The translations under genes and the position numbers were made by a program. A stretch of DNA of 64,000 nt from assembly GCA_963920525.1 (NCBI GenBank), contig OY986439.1, forward strand, positions 46,536,982-46,600,981, read 5' to 3'. Position 1 is the stretch's first letter; the number at the start of each line of letters is the position of its first letter. The notes under the pieces were generated by a model. That model did not search any database. It saw only the letters and a list, made by a program, of their open reading frames with translations, and was not told the DNA's origin. Origin of the DNA: Dichetophora obliterata. Taxonomy: Eukaryota > Arthropoda > Insecta > Diptera > Sciomyzidae. This document shows, in pieces, positions 11,917 to 23,982 of this stretch.

Positions 11917-12241
11917 GCCGATACACATTGACTGCAACAGTCGTCCACCGACAAAACAAAAACTTGCCGTCAGAGAGAAATATCGCAGTATTCTCGACGA
12001 CTTGATTATAATGAACGCAACAGCGACAATCTGTATTTCATACAAAACATAAACAAACTCTGCTATGTTCGCTCTTGTCGTCTATCAAATTAGAAATAGA
12101 TTGAAGTTTGCGGCAGCAACAATTGTGGTCGTGTTCTCTCTTTGTCGTGCCGTCTTCAAAAAATACATCTTCATAAGAAAGCATGCGTTCTATTTTTTGA
12201 CAATTGGCGTTCGTCGCTAGTCGCAGTCAATGTGTAACGGC
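11917..12241. mobile_element. 325-bp MITE inserted in LINE C, TA target duplication
   Basis: The ends are GCCGATACACATTGACTGC and, reversed, GCCGTTACACATTGACTGC. TA lies at 11,915-11,916 and at 12,242-12,243. Removing the element and one TA joins the two parts of the LINE C reading frame (..HFFN followed by SNF..), which supports these boundaries. The interior is richer in GC than the flanks, with TCGTCG and TCGCTG blocks, and has no frame. The TA duplication suggests Tc1/mariner-type mobilisation. Confidence 0.8.
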
Positions 12242-12243
12242 TA

Positions 12244-12540
12244 TTAAAGAAGTGAGAAATTGAGCTTGCGAACGGGTTTAGTAATATTGGTGCTAATAAA
12301 TCGTATCCAGAACCTTTATTACCATTTAAACTATGAAGAGCTTTAAGTACTTAAATATCAGTAATCTCTATTTTACCAAAATTTACAACTTCTGGGACCA
12401 TTAAACTGATATATTTATATATAAAAAGTTAGATAAAAATTCAAACTCACGTCTGAGTTTCATAAATGTATATCTATCTACATCTGATAGTATCAGAATT
12501 AGTACTTTTGCTTGTATCTTTTATGAGGCTTGATTCTCCT
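12244..12540 (-). pseudogene. LINE copy C: upstream part of the reverse transcriptase ORF
   Basis: The minus strand reads VVNFGKIEITD..VLKAL-SLNGNKGSGYDLLAPILL and SSISHFFN. This matches the linker and first block of non-LTR reverse transcriptases (pattern KA-K-L--NK--G-D---P-LL). Farther out (to about 12,540) a poorly kept YETQT-like patch is the usual spacer after the endonuclease. It continues into the 10,612-11,914 part across the MITE. Confidence 0.7.
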
Positions 12541-12544
12541 GTTT

Positions 12545-14955
12545 TTGATTTGGTACCATCTGTGATTTTAGTTCATTTCTAGCTCAATTTGTACTTGCTA
12601 TGAAATGGTATAAAAAAACCTTCAGCGTAGAACGTACACTTTGATTTTATTTTTTTTTCTTGTCCAAATTTTTACTGACAAACATAAATTCCATCGGAGC
12701 ACGTGTTATTGCAATTTTGTGGCAAAGAAAAGGTTTGAATACTTTAATACCACTTAAAGTTATAACTGAAGATTTTAACAAAAAATACCACTTTGGAAAT
12801 GTTCATAATGGAACTAGTTCAAATAAAGGGGAAAAAAGAATGTTTTTGGGTACAATTGTCTTTTCCTATGACATCAACATGCAAAAAGCTTTGGTTCGGT
12901 AAATGTAAAAAGGTATTGCACCCAAAAAATAGATTAGTTGGGGCTACTAAATTTTTTGTTAGGTCTTTTCCTTTTTTTTTGCCATAAAAATTTTTTGCTT
13001 ATTAGAAACTTCATTCGGTAGTGAAAAATAAAAATTGTTGTCTTTAGCAAATAAATTGATGGTTTCTGACACAAAAATAGCATTGCTATACAGTTGACCT
13101 TGAATTTCCTAAGGATCGAATGATTAGTTCTCTCAATCAAATGGTAGTTTATATAACAAGGTAACATCTAATATGACCAAAACTTTGATTCTTCACACCA
13201 TTTATAGTTTTAAAGCCAACTAAAACAATTCAACGAATTCAACGGTCACAATATATCTCAATTCTTTAATTTTTCGCCACAATGCGTTACATATTACAAT
13301 TTCCAAACGCCATTTGAAGCCCAAATTCCATTTTAATATGCGCTTTGATTCAGCTCACCAAATTTATAAAAAGGAATATAAAATTTAGAAAATATATCAA
13401 ATAATCGAATAAATCTTTAAGAACATTGCACAAAAAAAATTAATTGAAAATTGCTAATATTATATTAAACTACTCTGATATTCTTAACTCCCAGTTAAAC
13501 ATGGACCTTTAAAATACATCAATTGTTATCAAAAATATAATCTTTATTCTGAAGCAAAGGAAATATCTTGGCTTCAATTTTATAGTAAGTCTTTAAAATA
13601 AAACATGGTTGTTTGTGTAAATTACTTATAATGATAGTGAAAAAACCAATGTTTGCATTGATAAATATGCTACTGTTAGTTTCATCTTAAAATATTTATT
13701 ATATTGTCTTAAAAACTATTGAAACATTATATTTTGATAAACATTATTTTGCTTACAATGTTAATGTTACTAATTTTAAATTTTTACTTGAAGTATATTT
13801 GGTAAAATGTGATCACACATCTCACATTACCAGATGTGCATCTGGATAATTTTTAATTGTATAGGATTATTGACACAATAAATATCTAATTAAAACTGTT
13901 TTTAAATATATTGTTTATAAGTATTACGAAAATACTGAGATTATTTGGAGTAAAATTGAGGTGGTGCAAATCAAATTTGGTCTGGCATGTCAGTTGTGGC
14001 AGTCAATTTACTAAAACACCGATCGATTTTTCGGTTACATGTTGCGATAATCAGTACGAAAAGGCACTGCATTTTGCTATGTTTACCAATATTTGTTCCG
14101 AATTATATCAAAATTATAAACGGCAATCAAAAAGTATGTTGATGTTATTACAAAATTTAAGTTGCTGCAACCTCAAAAATTCAGTTGGCCATTTTTTTGG
14201 TAGCGGTAACCAATTCGTTTCCTCAGTGTATAGAGGAACCAATAGTGGTCTTTTTAGAACTAGTTCAGAACTGTTTAAAACTTGATCCAATTTTCTGCAG
14301 GGTGATTATTCATGGAATCAGAATTTGCTTTGTGAACATTTTTTTAACTGAGTTATAAGTGAATTCATAAAAATTAAAAATGAGCATAATTGCTTTGTGA
14401 TAAACATATTCGCACGTTAAAGGAATGTCACATTTAAATAATTCATATTTTGTAAGTCTAGGATTCGATTTAAGTTGTTTTTGAGGAAATTAGTTTGGAG
14501 AAGATCTAGTAAGTAAATTGTATCGCAGAAACTAAGCTCAGTCCCGCTTTTAAAACTGAAAGCAATTAATGGTTGCTCATTATAGCATATATAAATATTA
14601 AATAAATGATCGTTATATAAGCTAATATCATTAGTTGGTGGTATTTAACCTAAATTAAAAACTATTTCAGTGGTAATACTTAAAACTATTAGGTACTATA
14701 GAGGTAGTCCTCGTTGAATGATACAGCAACACAAATTTTTTCAGTGTGTTCAAAATTTGTTTGAAAATGAGGCAGTAGAATTTGTCGGCTTCTGAATGCA
14801 GAGGCAACTGCACTAAGAAACATCATAACGTCAGTCAAATAGTTCAATCGACAAAAATAAGATGTCAACAATGTCTAAGTGAGAGCGATAACATCGAAAT
14901 CATGTGAGGAAGCTGATGAAAACAATACATTGGTATTCGTGCGCAAACCACTTAC
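12545..14955. other. No gene recognised
   Basis: AT-rich. The longest frame (13,911-14,285, 124 codons, plus strand) has no domain I can name. It is Cys-rich by chance-looking codons and has no neighbouring exon. I do not call it a gene. Confidence 0.5.
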
Positions 14956-14963
14956 GTTGTAAT

Positions 14964-15918
14964 CAGTGTTGCCAGAAAAGGAAATTTTTTCTGTTGTGGT
15001 GGGATTTTTAACCCAAAAGGTAAAACGGGAATAGAATTCTCAATAACGGGGAAAATTAGGTTTACCTCGTTTTTGTGCAAAAAATTATGATTTCTTTACA
15101 AAGTCAACAAATTATCTTATGATTTTTTTTTAACTTCTTGTGTTTAACTACATTTTAATATTATCCGACTCTTGAGTTTTAATTAAATTTTATTACTATC
15201 TGAATAAGCCTATGTATTTCATATAAATTTATTTAGACTGTCTTCAGCTGTAAACTCAAACGTAAGTTGTTCTCTGTCCAGCGTCATTTGATTAATTTGC
15301 TTGGAAAACTATGGAATATGGATAAATCAACTGAGAATATTTAAAAATTTGTATTTATTGGACGAAGGCGGAGCATTTAGACTTTTCGAATTTGTTAATT
15401 CTATCGTTATGAAAAACAAAACGTATTCTTCCTTTAATGTGTTGTGTTCCTTTTTTCCTCATTTACTTAAAAAAGTCAATAAATTGATCCCAACTTACAA
15501 TATAGGTCACTAAGAAATATTGATTAATTAATATACTAAAAAAAATGTGAAAACTTTTTGGCATCATCTTTTAAATATGAAATTTGCGGTTACAAGTTCC
15601 CAAAAATTAAAAAAAATTATATTGCTAATTGTTCTCTTTCGCATAGCGGTGTAGGTGTATGTTTGCAGTTACACTCAAGTAGTGTGCAAAAGATCATCAA
15701 TAATAACAATAATTTTTAACAACATTACTAAGGATCGTATTGTTATGGTTTCTGATTACAATAAAACACTCAAGCAAGAAATAAAATGTCGATAACTTTC
15801 TTTTAATATACTTTAAAAGAGGGGAAAAAACGGGAAAATGATGTGGGAAGAACAGCAAAAACTTCTTGAAATGCATGAAGAAAACAGAAATGATATTTTT
15901 TTAAATCTGGCAACACTG
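14964..15918. mobile_element. hAT-type element, 955 bp, non-autonomous
   Basis: The ends are CAGTGTTGCCAGA at 14,964 and its reverse complement ending at 15,918. Flanking 8-bp copies are GTTGTAAT (14,956-14,963) and ATTGTGAT (15,919-15,926). They agree at 6 of 8 positions and both fit the hAT target pattern nTnnnnAn. Inside is a 70-codon frame (15,301-15,513) followed by poorly kept sequence near 15,620-15,710 reading SLSHSGVGV. This could be the remains of the hAT C-terminal dimerisation motif, but that is weak. Confidence 0.65.
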
Positions 15919-16241
15919 ATTGTGATAGTAGAGATCTAGTCTACGTTGTTGTTGTCGTATTAAAGAGTACAGTGTGCTACCTAGTAAATTTTTTAAGTGG
16001 CAGTTTTCAGCCTTCCAAGTCCTTCCTCAAAACACCTAAGTATTACATGTTTGGCATTTAAATTTATGGGAATTCAAACAGATACCATTTTTTTTTCTCC
16101 ATTAATGTACGTCGCTTAGATTTTTATTAGACTCTTAAAACAGTTTGTGACTTGGTTTTACATAGAGTAAAGTTGCAAATCATCGGCATATACGTGTATT
16201 TTATAGTTTCCGATTCAGATATAAAATGAATAGATGTGGAC

Positions 16242-17522
16242 CAGAGATCTGAAACGAATACTTAAAAATGAGCAGTACTCGAATATTATTCGTTCTCAAT
16301 TCAGTGATTCAAATCAAAGATTTGAAATGAATCACATTTTTGAATCATGAGCCACTTACTCAAAAATGAGTAAGTATAAGTAGTTTTCAAAGTAATAATC
16401 ATATGTGATTGATTCGAAAAAAAGTGAATTAAATAAGTATAAAATTAAGTAAATATTAAGGGTTGCCACCTCATAATAAGTATTTTTAAGAATTTTAACC
16501 ATCATTTAACAGCTGTTTTTGAATCTGAAGTCAGAATTTTAAAATTTAGAATGGTTAATAGGGCTGCCACCTTATTTTTTTTTATTTTATCGAATTCGGT
16601 GCTGGCGCGAAACCTAGGTAAAAATGGGTTGCTGAATCCGAATTCGTTGTCAGAATTAAAAATCTGTAATTTTTTTATAATAGGGCTGTCATCTAATAAT
16701 ATGTATTTTTAAGAATTTTAACTATAATTTAACAGTGTTAGAGGGTCGCTGATTTCAAATCTGAACTCAGAATTTTAAAATTCAATATGATTAATAGGGT
16801 TGCCATCTTGATTTTTTTTTACGAATTCGGTGCTGGCGCGAACACTAGGTAAAAATGGGTCGCTGAATCCGAATCCGTTGTCAGAGTTTTAAGATTATGA
16901 AATTTTTTTAGAATAGGTTGGCCACCTATTAACCATATTTAATTTTAAAATCTTGACTTCAGATTCGAAATCAGTCAATTAATCCCTAACACTGTTAAAG
17001 GATGTTTAAAATTCTTAAAAACACATATTTTTAGGTGGCAGCCCTATTATAAAAAATACATTATTTTGAAATTCTGACAACGGATTCAGATTCAGCGACA
17101 CATTTTTACCTAGTGCTCGCGCCAGCACTGAATTCAATAAAATTAAAAAAATTAAGGTGGCAACCCTATTAACCATATTGAATTTTAAAAATCTGAATTC
17201 AGATTCGAAATCACACTGTTAAATGATGGTTAAAATTAAAAAAAATACATATTATGAGGAGAAACCCTTAATATTTAATTAATTTTATACTTATTTGATT
17301 CACTTTTTTTTGAATCATTTCCATATGAATACTACTTTGGAAACTACTTTTACTCCATCACATTAATTTTTGTGCAAGTTGCTCATGATTCAAAAATGTG
17401 ATTCAATTTGTTTCGAATTAATCACATATAAATACTACTTTGGAAACTACTTATACTTATTCATACTCATTTTTGAGTAAGTGGCTCATTGATTCGAAAA
17501 TGAGATTTGTTGCAGAGCTCTG
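16242..17522. mobile_element. hAT-type palindromic (foldback) element, 1,281 bp
   Basis: Terminal motifs CAGAGATCTG and, reversed from the right end, CAGAGCTCTGCA resemble hobo-type hAT ends. An exact 8-bp target duplication, ATGTGGAC, flanks it (16,234-16,241 and 17,523-17,530) and fits nTnnnnAn. Nearly the whole element is an inverted repeat centred near 16,930. Each arm is itself made of two copies of a ~228-bp unit; marker GGTTGCCACCT recurs at about 16,461, 16,685 and 16,917, then inverted at about 17,033 and 17,155, along with GAATTCGGTGCTGGCGCG. No transposase frame is present. Confidence 0.85.
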
Positions 17523-17530
17523 ATGTGGAC

Positions 17531-19335
17531 TCAGAACGGTTTTTTTTTAGATTTTGTCTATAACTTCTAAATCCGAGTATATGTCGAAAAACGGACTCCA
17601 TTTTTTAAATCTGCATTCATTTAAAAATCGGAAATATTAATCGTATATGTTCCAAATTTTATATTGGTGTTGTATAAAATGAAATTCTGATAAATTAGGC
17701 CCCTTTCCCTCCCCTTTAAGCAGGTTTAAGATCCGCCACCGGGTATGAGATGCAGTAAAAGTTACAGAAGACTACATATTGGTGGTAGATTTTATAAGTA
17801 AGGTTGAAACAAACGGCATACTTGGTTAGGACAAAAAATATTTTGTTATTGAAAATATATTATATATTGGAGAATTCTAGTTGTAACAGATGTTTATTTG
17901 GTTATCCTCTAAATCCTATTTCAAATTAAAAAATTTCGAAAACTTTGTAGGAGTATTCACGATGAGGTGTATTTGCCCTTGTATTGTGTATTTTTGATAA
18001 AATTGATATTTGTCGTAAATTTTGTAAGATTACAAAAACAAAATGGACAGTGTTCAAAATAAAACCTTGCGGAAAAAATACAACGATTTGAACCCTATTG
18101 TATTCTTTGTAAATTTCGTTGTGTATTAGATCAGCTGATCGCAAAAGCATTTCTACTCATTAATTTTTAAAAAAATTAATATAATTTAATGTTTCGTTTC
18201 AATTTTGTATGATTTTCTTTAGTTAAATGATGATTTAAAATTATATTTCCAAACAAAAACTAGCTGAGTTAAAAAATACAATACTTTAGGGAAGGTTAGT
18301 TTACAATAAGTTGTAAGTATTGCAAATTTTAAAAAATTTATCACAAATACACCATATCGTGAATACCCCTTATATTTTTATTATATTTTATACACATATA
18401 TCTGTGATTTTACATTATTTTTCGAGCTTTACGCACTTTCAAAAAATTATTATTTGTACTAATCGAAATAGTAACCCTGAAACATATAGTCCTAATTGCT
18501 TAATTTTGAGATATTATCGTCATTAGCTGAACTAGGGATTAGCTGAAGTAGGGAGGCTAGGGGCTAGTTGTTAAAAAATTTGGAAAAACTGATCTAATTT
18601 AAAATATATTGAACTTTTTCAGATTGCAACTGAAATCAATTATAGCCCCACTCCTTATTCATGAAATGAAAAAAAAGTTATGAGAAAGGTTATTGATTTA
18701 AAAAAAAAAATTTTCTGAAGAAAGTCAGGTATAAAAACTTGTCCCGTTTTTGGGTCAAAATAACAATAGTCAACCAGTATTTTCAATATGCCTATGTAAT
18801 TGTTGCAATTTTTGATTTCAAAACAAAATTTGAAACTCAAAAAACAAAATTTTTTAATGAAATTTGAAATGAATGAAAATTGTCAACATCTTTTCAGATA
18901 GTGACAATTTTCATCAATATTTATTAGTTTTGAGCTTAATATTTTGTTTTGAAAGCAAGAAATGACAACAAACACATAGAAGTAAAAAAATACTCTTTAA
19001 CTATTGTTAATTTGCCAAAATAGGGCTGTTATTCATTGATAATTTAGCTTATAAATTAGCATACAAATATTGGAAATATTTATAAATAACTTTTTGAAGT
19101 AAAAAAGAACCGGCTATTATATTAATATTTATAACAAAATTTCCATAAAAATTTTTTTAACTGCTGAGTAATCGGTAACAACTTACCCCTGTAACAACTA
19201 GTTCTTAGCTCCCCTAAAATTAAAAAGAAAATATAACATAAGATGTAGAATTAAAGCTTCAAGAGTCTTAAGATCAATTTAAGGGGTAGGGTAAGGTGAT
19301 GCGCTTTTGAAAATCCATATTTTTTTGACTTTTCT
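17531..19335. other. No gene recognised
   Basis: AT-rich unique-looking sequence. Short frames (up to 74 codons) have no recognisable family. Confidence 0.5.
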
Positions 19336-19339
19336 TTTA

Positions 19340-20395
19340 GTTAAACACGGCTGGCAAAAATCCTTTGCCTAACTCCCTAGTAGGTGCCGGATGGAAATAA
19401 CTGCTACTGGGTCCTTAGTTAAGCGGTAGTCAAGCGTTGACTCTGTAGGCTGGAGGTTAGCTAAAGGAAGGATGACACAGGAAGCCACAGTGCTCCGACT
19501 CTCAATATTCCTAGTGTTGCCTGGGACAGACAGGTCTTTCCTATCGGTGTTAGATAATGGGCTGAATCAAGCTGTCATGCGGCCCGTGCCGAGGATTGAC
19601 TAGGCTGAAGGCCTTTTTAAAAAATTAGTTCAGTCACTCACAAAGCCTTATCTAGCCTTATCTGTGTATGCGAATCTCTGCACAGATGGAAATCCCCTTC
19701 TCCGCTACTCGTACGTCCTATTATGTAACTACTAAAAAAATAAATAAACAAAGAGTCCGAATCTTTTCAGAAACCGGAGTGTAGTAGTACATTTGCTGCT
19801 GCTGCTCAGAATCCAGCCTGACTTGGCTCAGCCTGGCATCAGAACTGTAGCGATAGCTCAATTCGAGGCAAAGCCTCTTCTTCTGTCCAAAAGAGCACGT
19901 CTAGTCGCGGTAGGCAGGTGCGCACAGCGACTAGGCTTCTCGCGCATTTAGAGAAGGAGCTCGCTACAAAGTTTTTGCTAGCTGACAAGCAGCTTAAGAG
20001 ACGTGAATGGGCGTTAGGCGTTATTAGCGGCAAGGCGACATCATCTGGAGCCGGTAAAGGTATGTCGGTCAAACGACAGAGGTTGGAGAGGGAGTAATCA
20101 GCCCATGAGGCGAAAAAATTGAAGGTTGCTGGTGACTTTTCTGGCCGATTCTTCAATGATGTCGCCAGAGGTGGTGAGGTGCTGGCTATTCTGGATTGAG
20201 TGGCGGAGAGTTTCGGGATCACAGCCACGAACTGGAGGTTGGTGGAAGCTTAACTTGCCGCCGATTATCTTCGGGGCATGGTTGAATGGTTGAAATTCCA
20301 GGTCCTCCTATGGATGGTAGACTGGTACAGTGCGCCGATTCCAGATCTATCACATTCTACAAGGCGGCTATCGCCAAGGTTTCTTAATTCTAATG
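19340..20395 (+). pseudogene. LINE fragment: 5' region and ORF with a DUF4780-like segment
   Basis: The base composition is clearly richer in GC than its surroundings. The plus-strand frames from about 19,890 read QLKRREWALGVISGKATSSG, KRQRLERE, AHEAKKLKVAGDFSGRFFND, VARGGEVLAILD and TNWRLVEA, then (shifted) PGPPMDGRLVQCADSRS and ITFYKAAIAKVS. This order (basic linker, AKKLKV, ILD, VEA-L, PGPP-DG, ITFYKAAI) is what I recall from DUF4780-containing proteins of fly non-LTR retrotransposons. Three stops and at least one frameshift break it. The 19,340-19,800 part fits a 5' leader. Similarity ends sharply near 20,395, so the copy lacks endonuclease and reverse transcriptase. Confidence 0.6.
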
Positions 20396-20399
20396 TTCT

Positions 20400-23220
20400 T
20401 TCAGTTCATATAATATCCAGCTGTGATACAAAAAACGCAACTAATTGTGTTTTTCCAAAAACGTTCTTTGAAAAGCTTTGTTACAGGGTTGTTTATCGAT
20501 ACTTTTCCCATAAAATAATGACAGAATGTTATTAAACTGTTACCTCAAAATGTGCAAAATATTAGATGAATTTGCTCTATCAATATTTCTTAAAAAACAT
20601 TCGCAAAAAAGAGTTTTTTTACCCTGAAACCCTTTATACGTTTTTTAAAGCTTTGAATTTATAAAAATTTTAAAGATTCAAACTATAATATAAAGAAGAT
20701 CTTATACGGAATATAAAGATATAAATAGGCTTTGTATGATAAATTTGGGTTCTACTGAAACTGGAAAAAAATTGCTTTATGTCAATAATTAAAGTCTGTT
20801 AAAGGTTTTTTAGAAAGCATGTCAACTGCCTTAACCAAACATTTGAATAGTAAAAGTAAAAAAAAAAAAAGTTCTGGTGGGTGTTTTTTTTCTGGGATAC
20901 CAGTCTTTTTAATGGGTTATCTTGTGGAATAGAGGCAGAACTTAATGTTATTTCTGTTTTGTCATTTAAAAGTATTTCGTAAATGAAATATTTTGAGTAA
21001 AGGAATATCAATATCTTGACTAGCCTTTGCGTTAAATTATAATCTTGATTATAATACTTGATATACTGAAATTTCAAATTTAAAGCAGCATGTTTTTCCT
21101 CCAGTAGCCACTGCAAACACCATTTATAATAGATAATCTCCGAATATTCTTGCAACATTTTTTTATTTGCAAGATTAAATGTTCTTAGCTGAACCTTGGT
21201 AACTTTCGTTTTCGCAGAACCTTGGTAACCTTCGACCACCGCACATACTTTGTTTAATGTTTAGAACTTACTCGGCAGAGTGCAGTTTTTTAATTATAAT
21301 CCAAAGTTCAATGTTTTTAAAGTTGATTCTAATTTGTAAAGATTTATTTTATCTCTTTTTTTTTGTTTAAATAATATTGCAAACACTTAATGAATTCAAG
21401 TCGAATGATGCGATAACTTGTTCGAGTTATTTTATCGTTTGTTTTTTATGTCTTTCTTTACTACCACGTATTTCAAAATAGTAGTAAAATATTTTATTCA
21501 ATGATTACACAATTTTAAACGCTGGCAATTGTAACGTATTTAACAAACACTAGAGTGGTCTATGAAAGTTAGCCACAAGACTTACAACAAAAAGACATAT
21601 ACATATGTATAAAAATTTGCAAAAGAAAAAAGTAGTTGTATAAAAGCCAAGAAAACAAGCAAACAAACATTAACAACGACAAACAAAAATAGTGCTATTA
21701 ATAAAATTCCAAAACACGTACAATTTTAGCAAAAACGCTGCTGCTTAAATAAAGTTTGGTATGAAGTATCCTCAGTTAAGAAGGCGTTAAGAAACGACTA
21801 AAAACGCGCTTAATTCCGTGTCTGAGCTGCTGAACACACTTTTGATTACTAACGAATTTTTATCACACAACAACGGACTAAAGCTGCGACACGTGAGATA
21901 GACACAGACGTGGTAGTCGTACCTACAGGCTGACTGACGAACAAGCGCAAAGGTTCGAAACGCTGGTAGTGAAGCCAATCTAGGCTTCAGGGAGCAGACA
22001 AGATTTTGTTGGTAGTACGAAGTAAAGCGGGCTTTGGTGCCGCTGAAGTCGTTTCAAAATTAACACTTGCTGAGCTAGTGTCTATGGGAGAGCCTGTGCA
22101 GTGCATCAGCATCAGCTGAGTTTGTAGCTTTGCTCAAAAAGAGTCCGACTTGCATTTTAAAGCTTTGCTCTATAGAGCGTTAAAAACAACGCTTAAAAGC
22201 TTTGTGCAAAATGTTGCGCATGCTCAGAGCTTGAGTCAATTTAAATCGAGTGTCTTGAGCTTCACACTTGCACTTTTAATTGAGTGATTTTTCTACCGCT
22301 CTCTTCTGCATGAAATCGAAAGTGTTGGCCAAGTTTTTATTATGTGTTTTTTTTTGTTGTTTCAAGACAAGTTTGTGTTAAGCGGTATTGTTATTATTGT
22401 TGTTGCTGTACTTATTATTGCTTGGCTTGTATTATAATTTTTTCTTTTTATTTACTTTTGCCACTCCTGACACCATTATGCCAATTAAAAAAAGGCTGTT
22501 TACACATCCTGTGAAACGAGTAATTTTGTTTTGCTTTGTTTTGTTTTGTTTTCTTTTTGATCTTGCTTCCCTTAATTGGCTGTATTTTTTTTCGACAGGT
22601 TCAAGACATATTGTTGACTTAATCTCATGGTGACCAGCTTATCGCGCATTTGTTTTATTGTTTAGCGCTCTAATCATTACAACAGGTCATCCAAAGGATG
22701 CTTTTTGAAAGTGTTAAAATCATATATTTTGCTTGCAGGTTTTGTTAAAATTTAATTAAATGTTTTTAAAACTATAATGATTGCATCAGTTGCTGGACAA
22801 GTTTATGCCAGCCAGTCAGTCAGCAGCGGCTGCTTTATGATGTCGGGCTTGAATGTCATGAAAGTGTTAATATGTTTTTTTTTATTTATTCATTATAATC
22901 CAAATGGGTTCCCATAATGTGGCATTACTTTTTAGGCGAATGCATAACATTTCAAAAGTTTGCTCAATATTGCATAAATCTTTCTTTTATTGCCATGAAT
23001 TCGGTTAGTAAATGCAGATAATTAATGTTTTACAGCTACAGTGTGATACACCGTTATATTCAGTTATAGTTCAAAACTCAAGTTTGACACAGATCTAAGT
23101 AAATAAAAAGTTGCTGCGTGCTTAGCACCATCAAATCAAGTCCGCAGCATTTAAATAGACGCAAAGCTAGAAACTGCATTCATAATCAATCAAATGGCAA
23201 ACTAGTTTATAATATTAAAT
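20400..23220. other. No gene recognised
   Basis: Mostly AT-rich. A 146-codon minus-strand frame (20,799-21,239) begins over a short direct repeat (GTTACCAAGGTTC twice near 21,199-21,233) and matches nothing I know. I rejected it as a gene. The 21,900-22,330 part is a little GC-richer, without a coding signature. Confidence 0.45.
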
Positions 23221-23224
23221 AAAA

Positions 23225-23640
23225 TCAAATTTATAAGAATATATAAATTTTAAATTTACATATTCAAAGTCAAATTCCAGATTCAATATAAAAATTTCAA
23301 GATTAAGTCTTAAAAAATGCAAGAATCAAGGCTTTACATTTAAGCATCAAGCTGCAAGACTAAACATTTAAGATTAAGGAGCAAACAATCGTGCATCAAG
23401 ACTTTAGATTAGTTATCTCTCTTTAGACTTAAGACTAGTGATATATTTAAGATTTAAGATTTTATATTCAAGATTAACGATTAATGCTTCAAGAGCAAAG
23501 ATGTAAACTTCAAGGTGCAAGCTTTTAAATTCAAGACTTAAAATTCAATATTTAATATTCAAGATTCTAGATTCAAGGTTCAAGATACAAGATTTAAGAT
23601 ACAAAATTCAAGGTTTTAGATTGAAGATAAAAGTAACCAC
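23225..23640. repeat. Degenerate array of TCAAGATT-like words
   Basis: About 400 bp in which words of the form TTCAAGATT, AAGATTAAG, TTTAAGATT and ATTCAAGG follow each other at irregular 7-12-bp spacing. It looks like a very old, diverged simple repeat. There is no coding potential. Confidence 0.6.
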
Positions 23641-23982
23641 GCCTACCTCCTTTACTAATCGGTAAAATCTCTTTACATGCCGCAAAAACTAATGTAATGA
23701 CACACAATTTTGCACATAGCTTCGATCGGTAATATTCACCATATCACAGTGAATCGTGAAGAACATGCTAGTTGGGAGTAGTAATGATATTAAAGGTATG
23801 GAATTAAAAATTGTTTTCGTAAGATAAGATAAGATAAGTAATGAGTAATAAACAGTGTAAAACAGATATTCAGTTTTTATAAATTTTTTGATAAATGAAT
23901 TGATCTGAAACTGATAATCAGTTGAAATTAGTGCATTTTGACTACATGCAAGTACATTGTTCTACTGTAAATTTTTTTAAAT

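Noticed and set aside
13911..14285. 124-codon plus-strand frame as a gene
   Set aside because: No family signature and no supporting exon context; its length is plausible by chance in 64 kb on six frames.
20799..21239. 146-codon minus-strand frame as a gene
   Set aside because: No recognisable domain; Tyr/Phe/Leu/Lys-rich composition is what AT-rich DNA gives, and no neighbouring exon or promoter is seen.
22388..22633. Small membrane-like protein
   Set aside because: Leu/Phe-rich peptide from GTT/TTG-rich low-complexity DNA; no conserved context.
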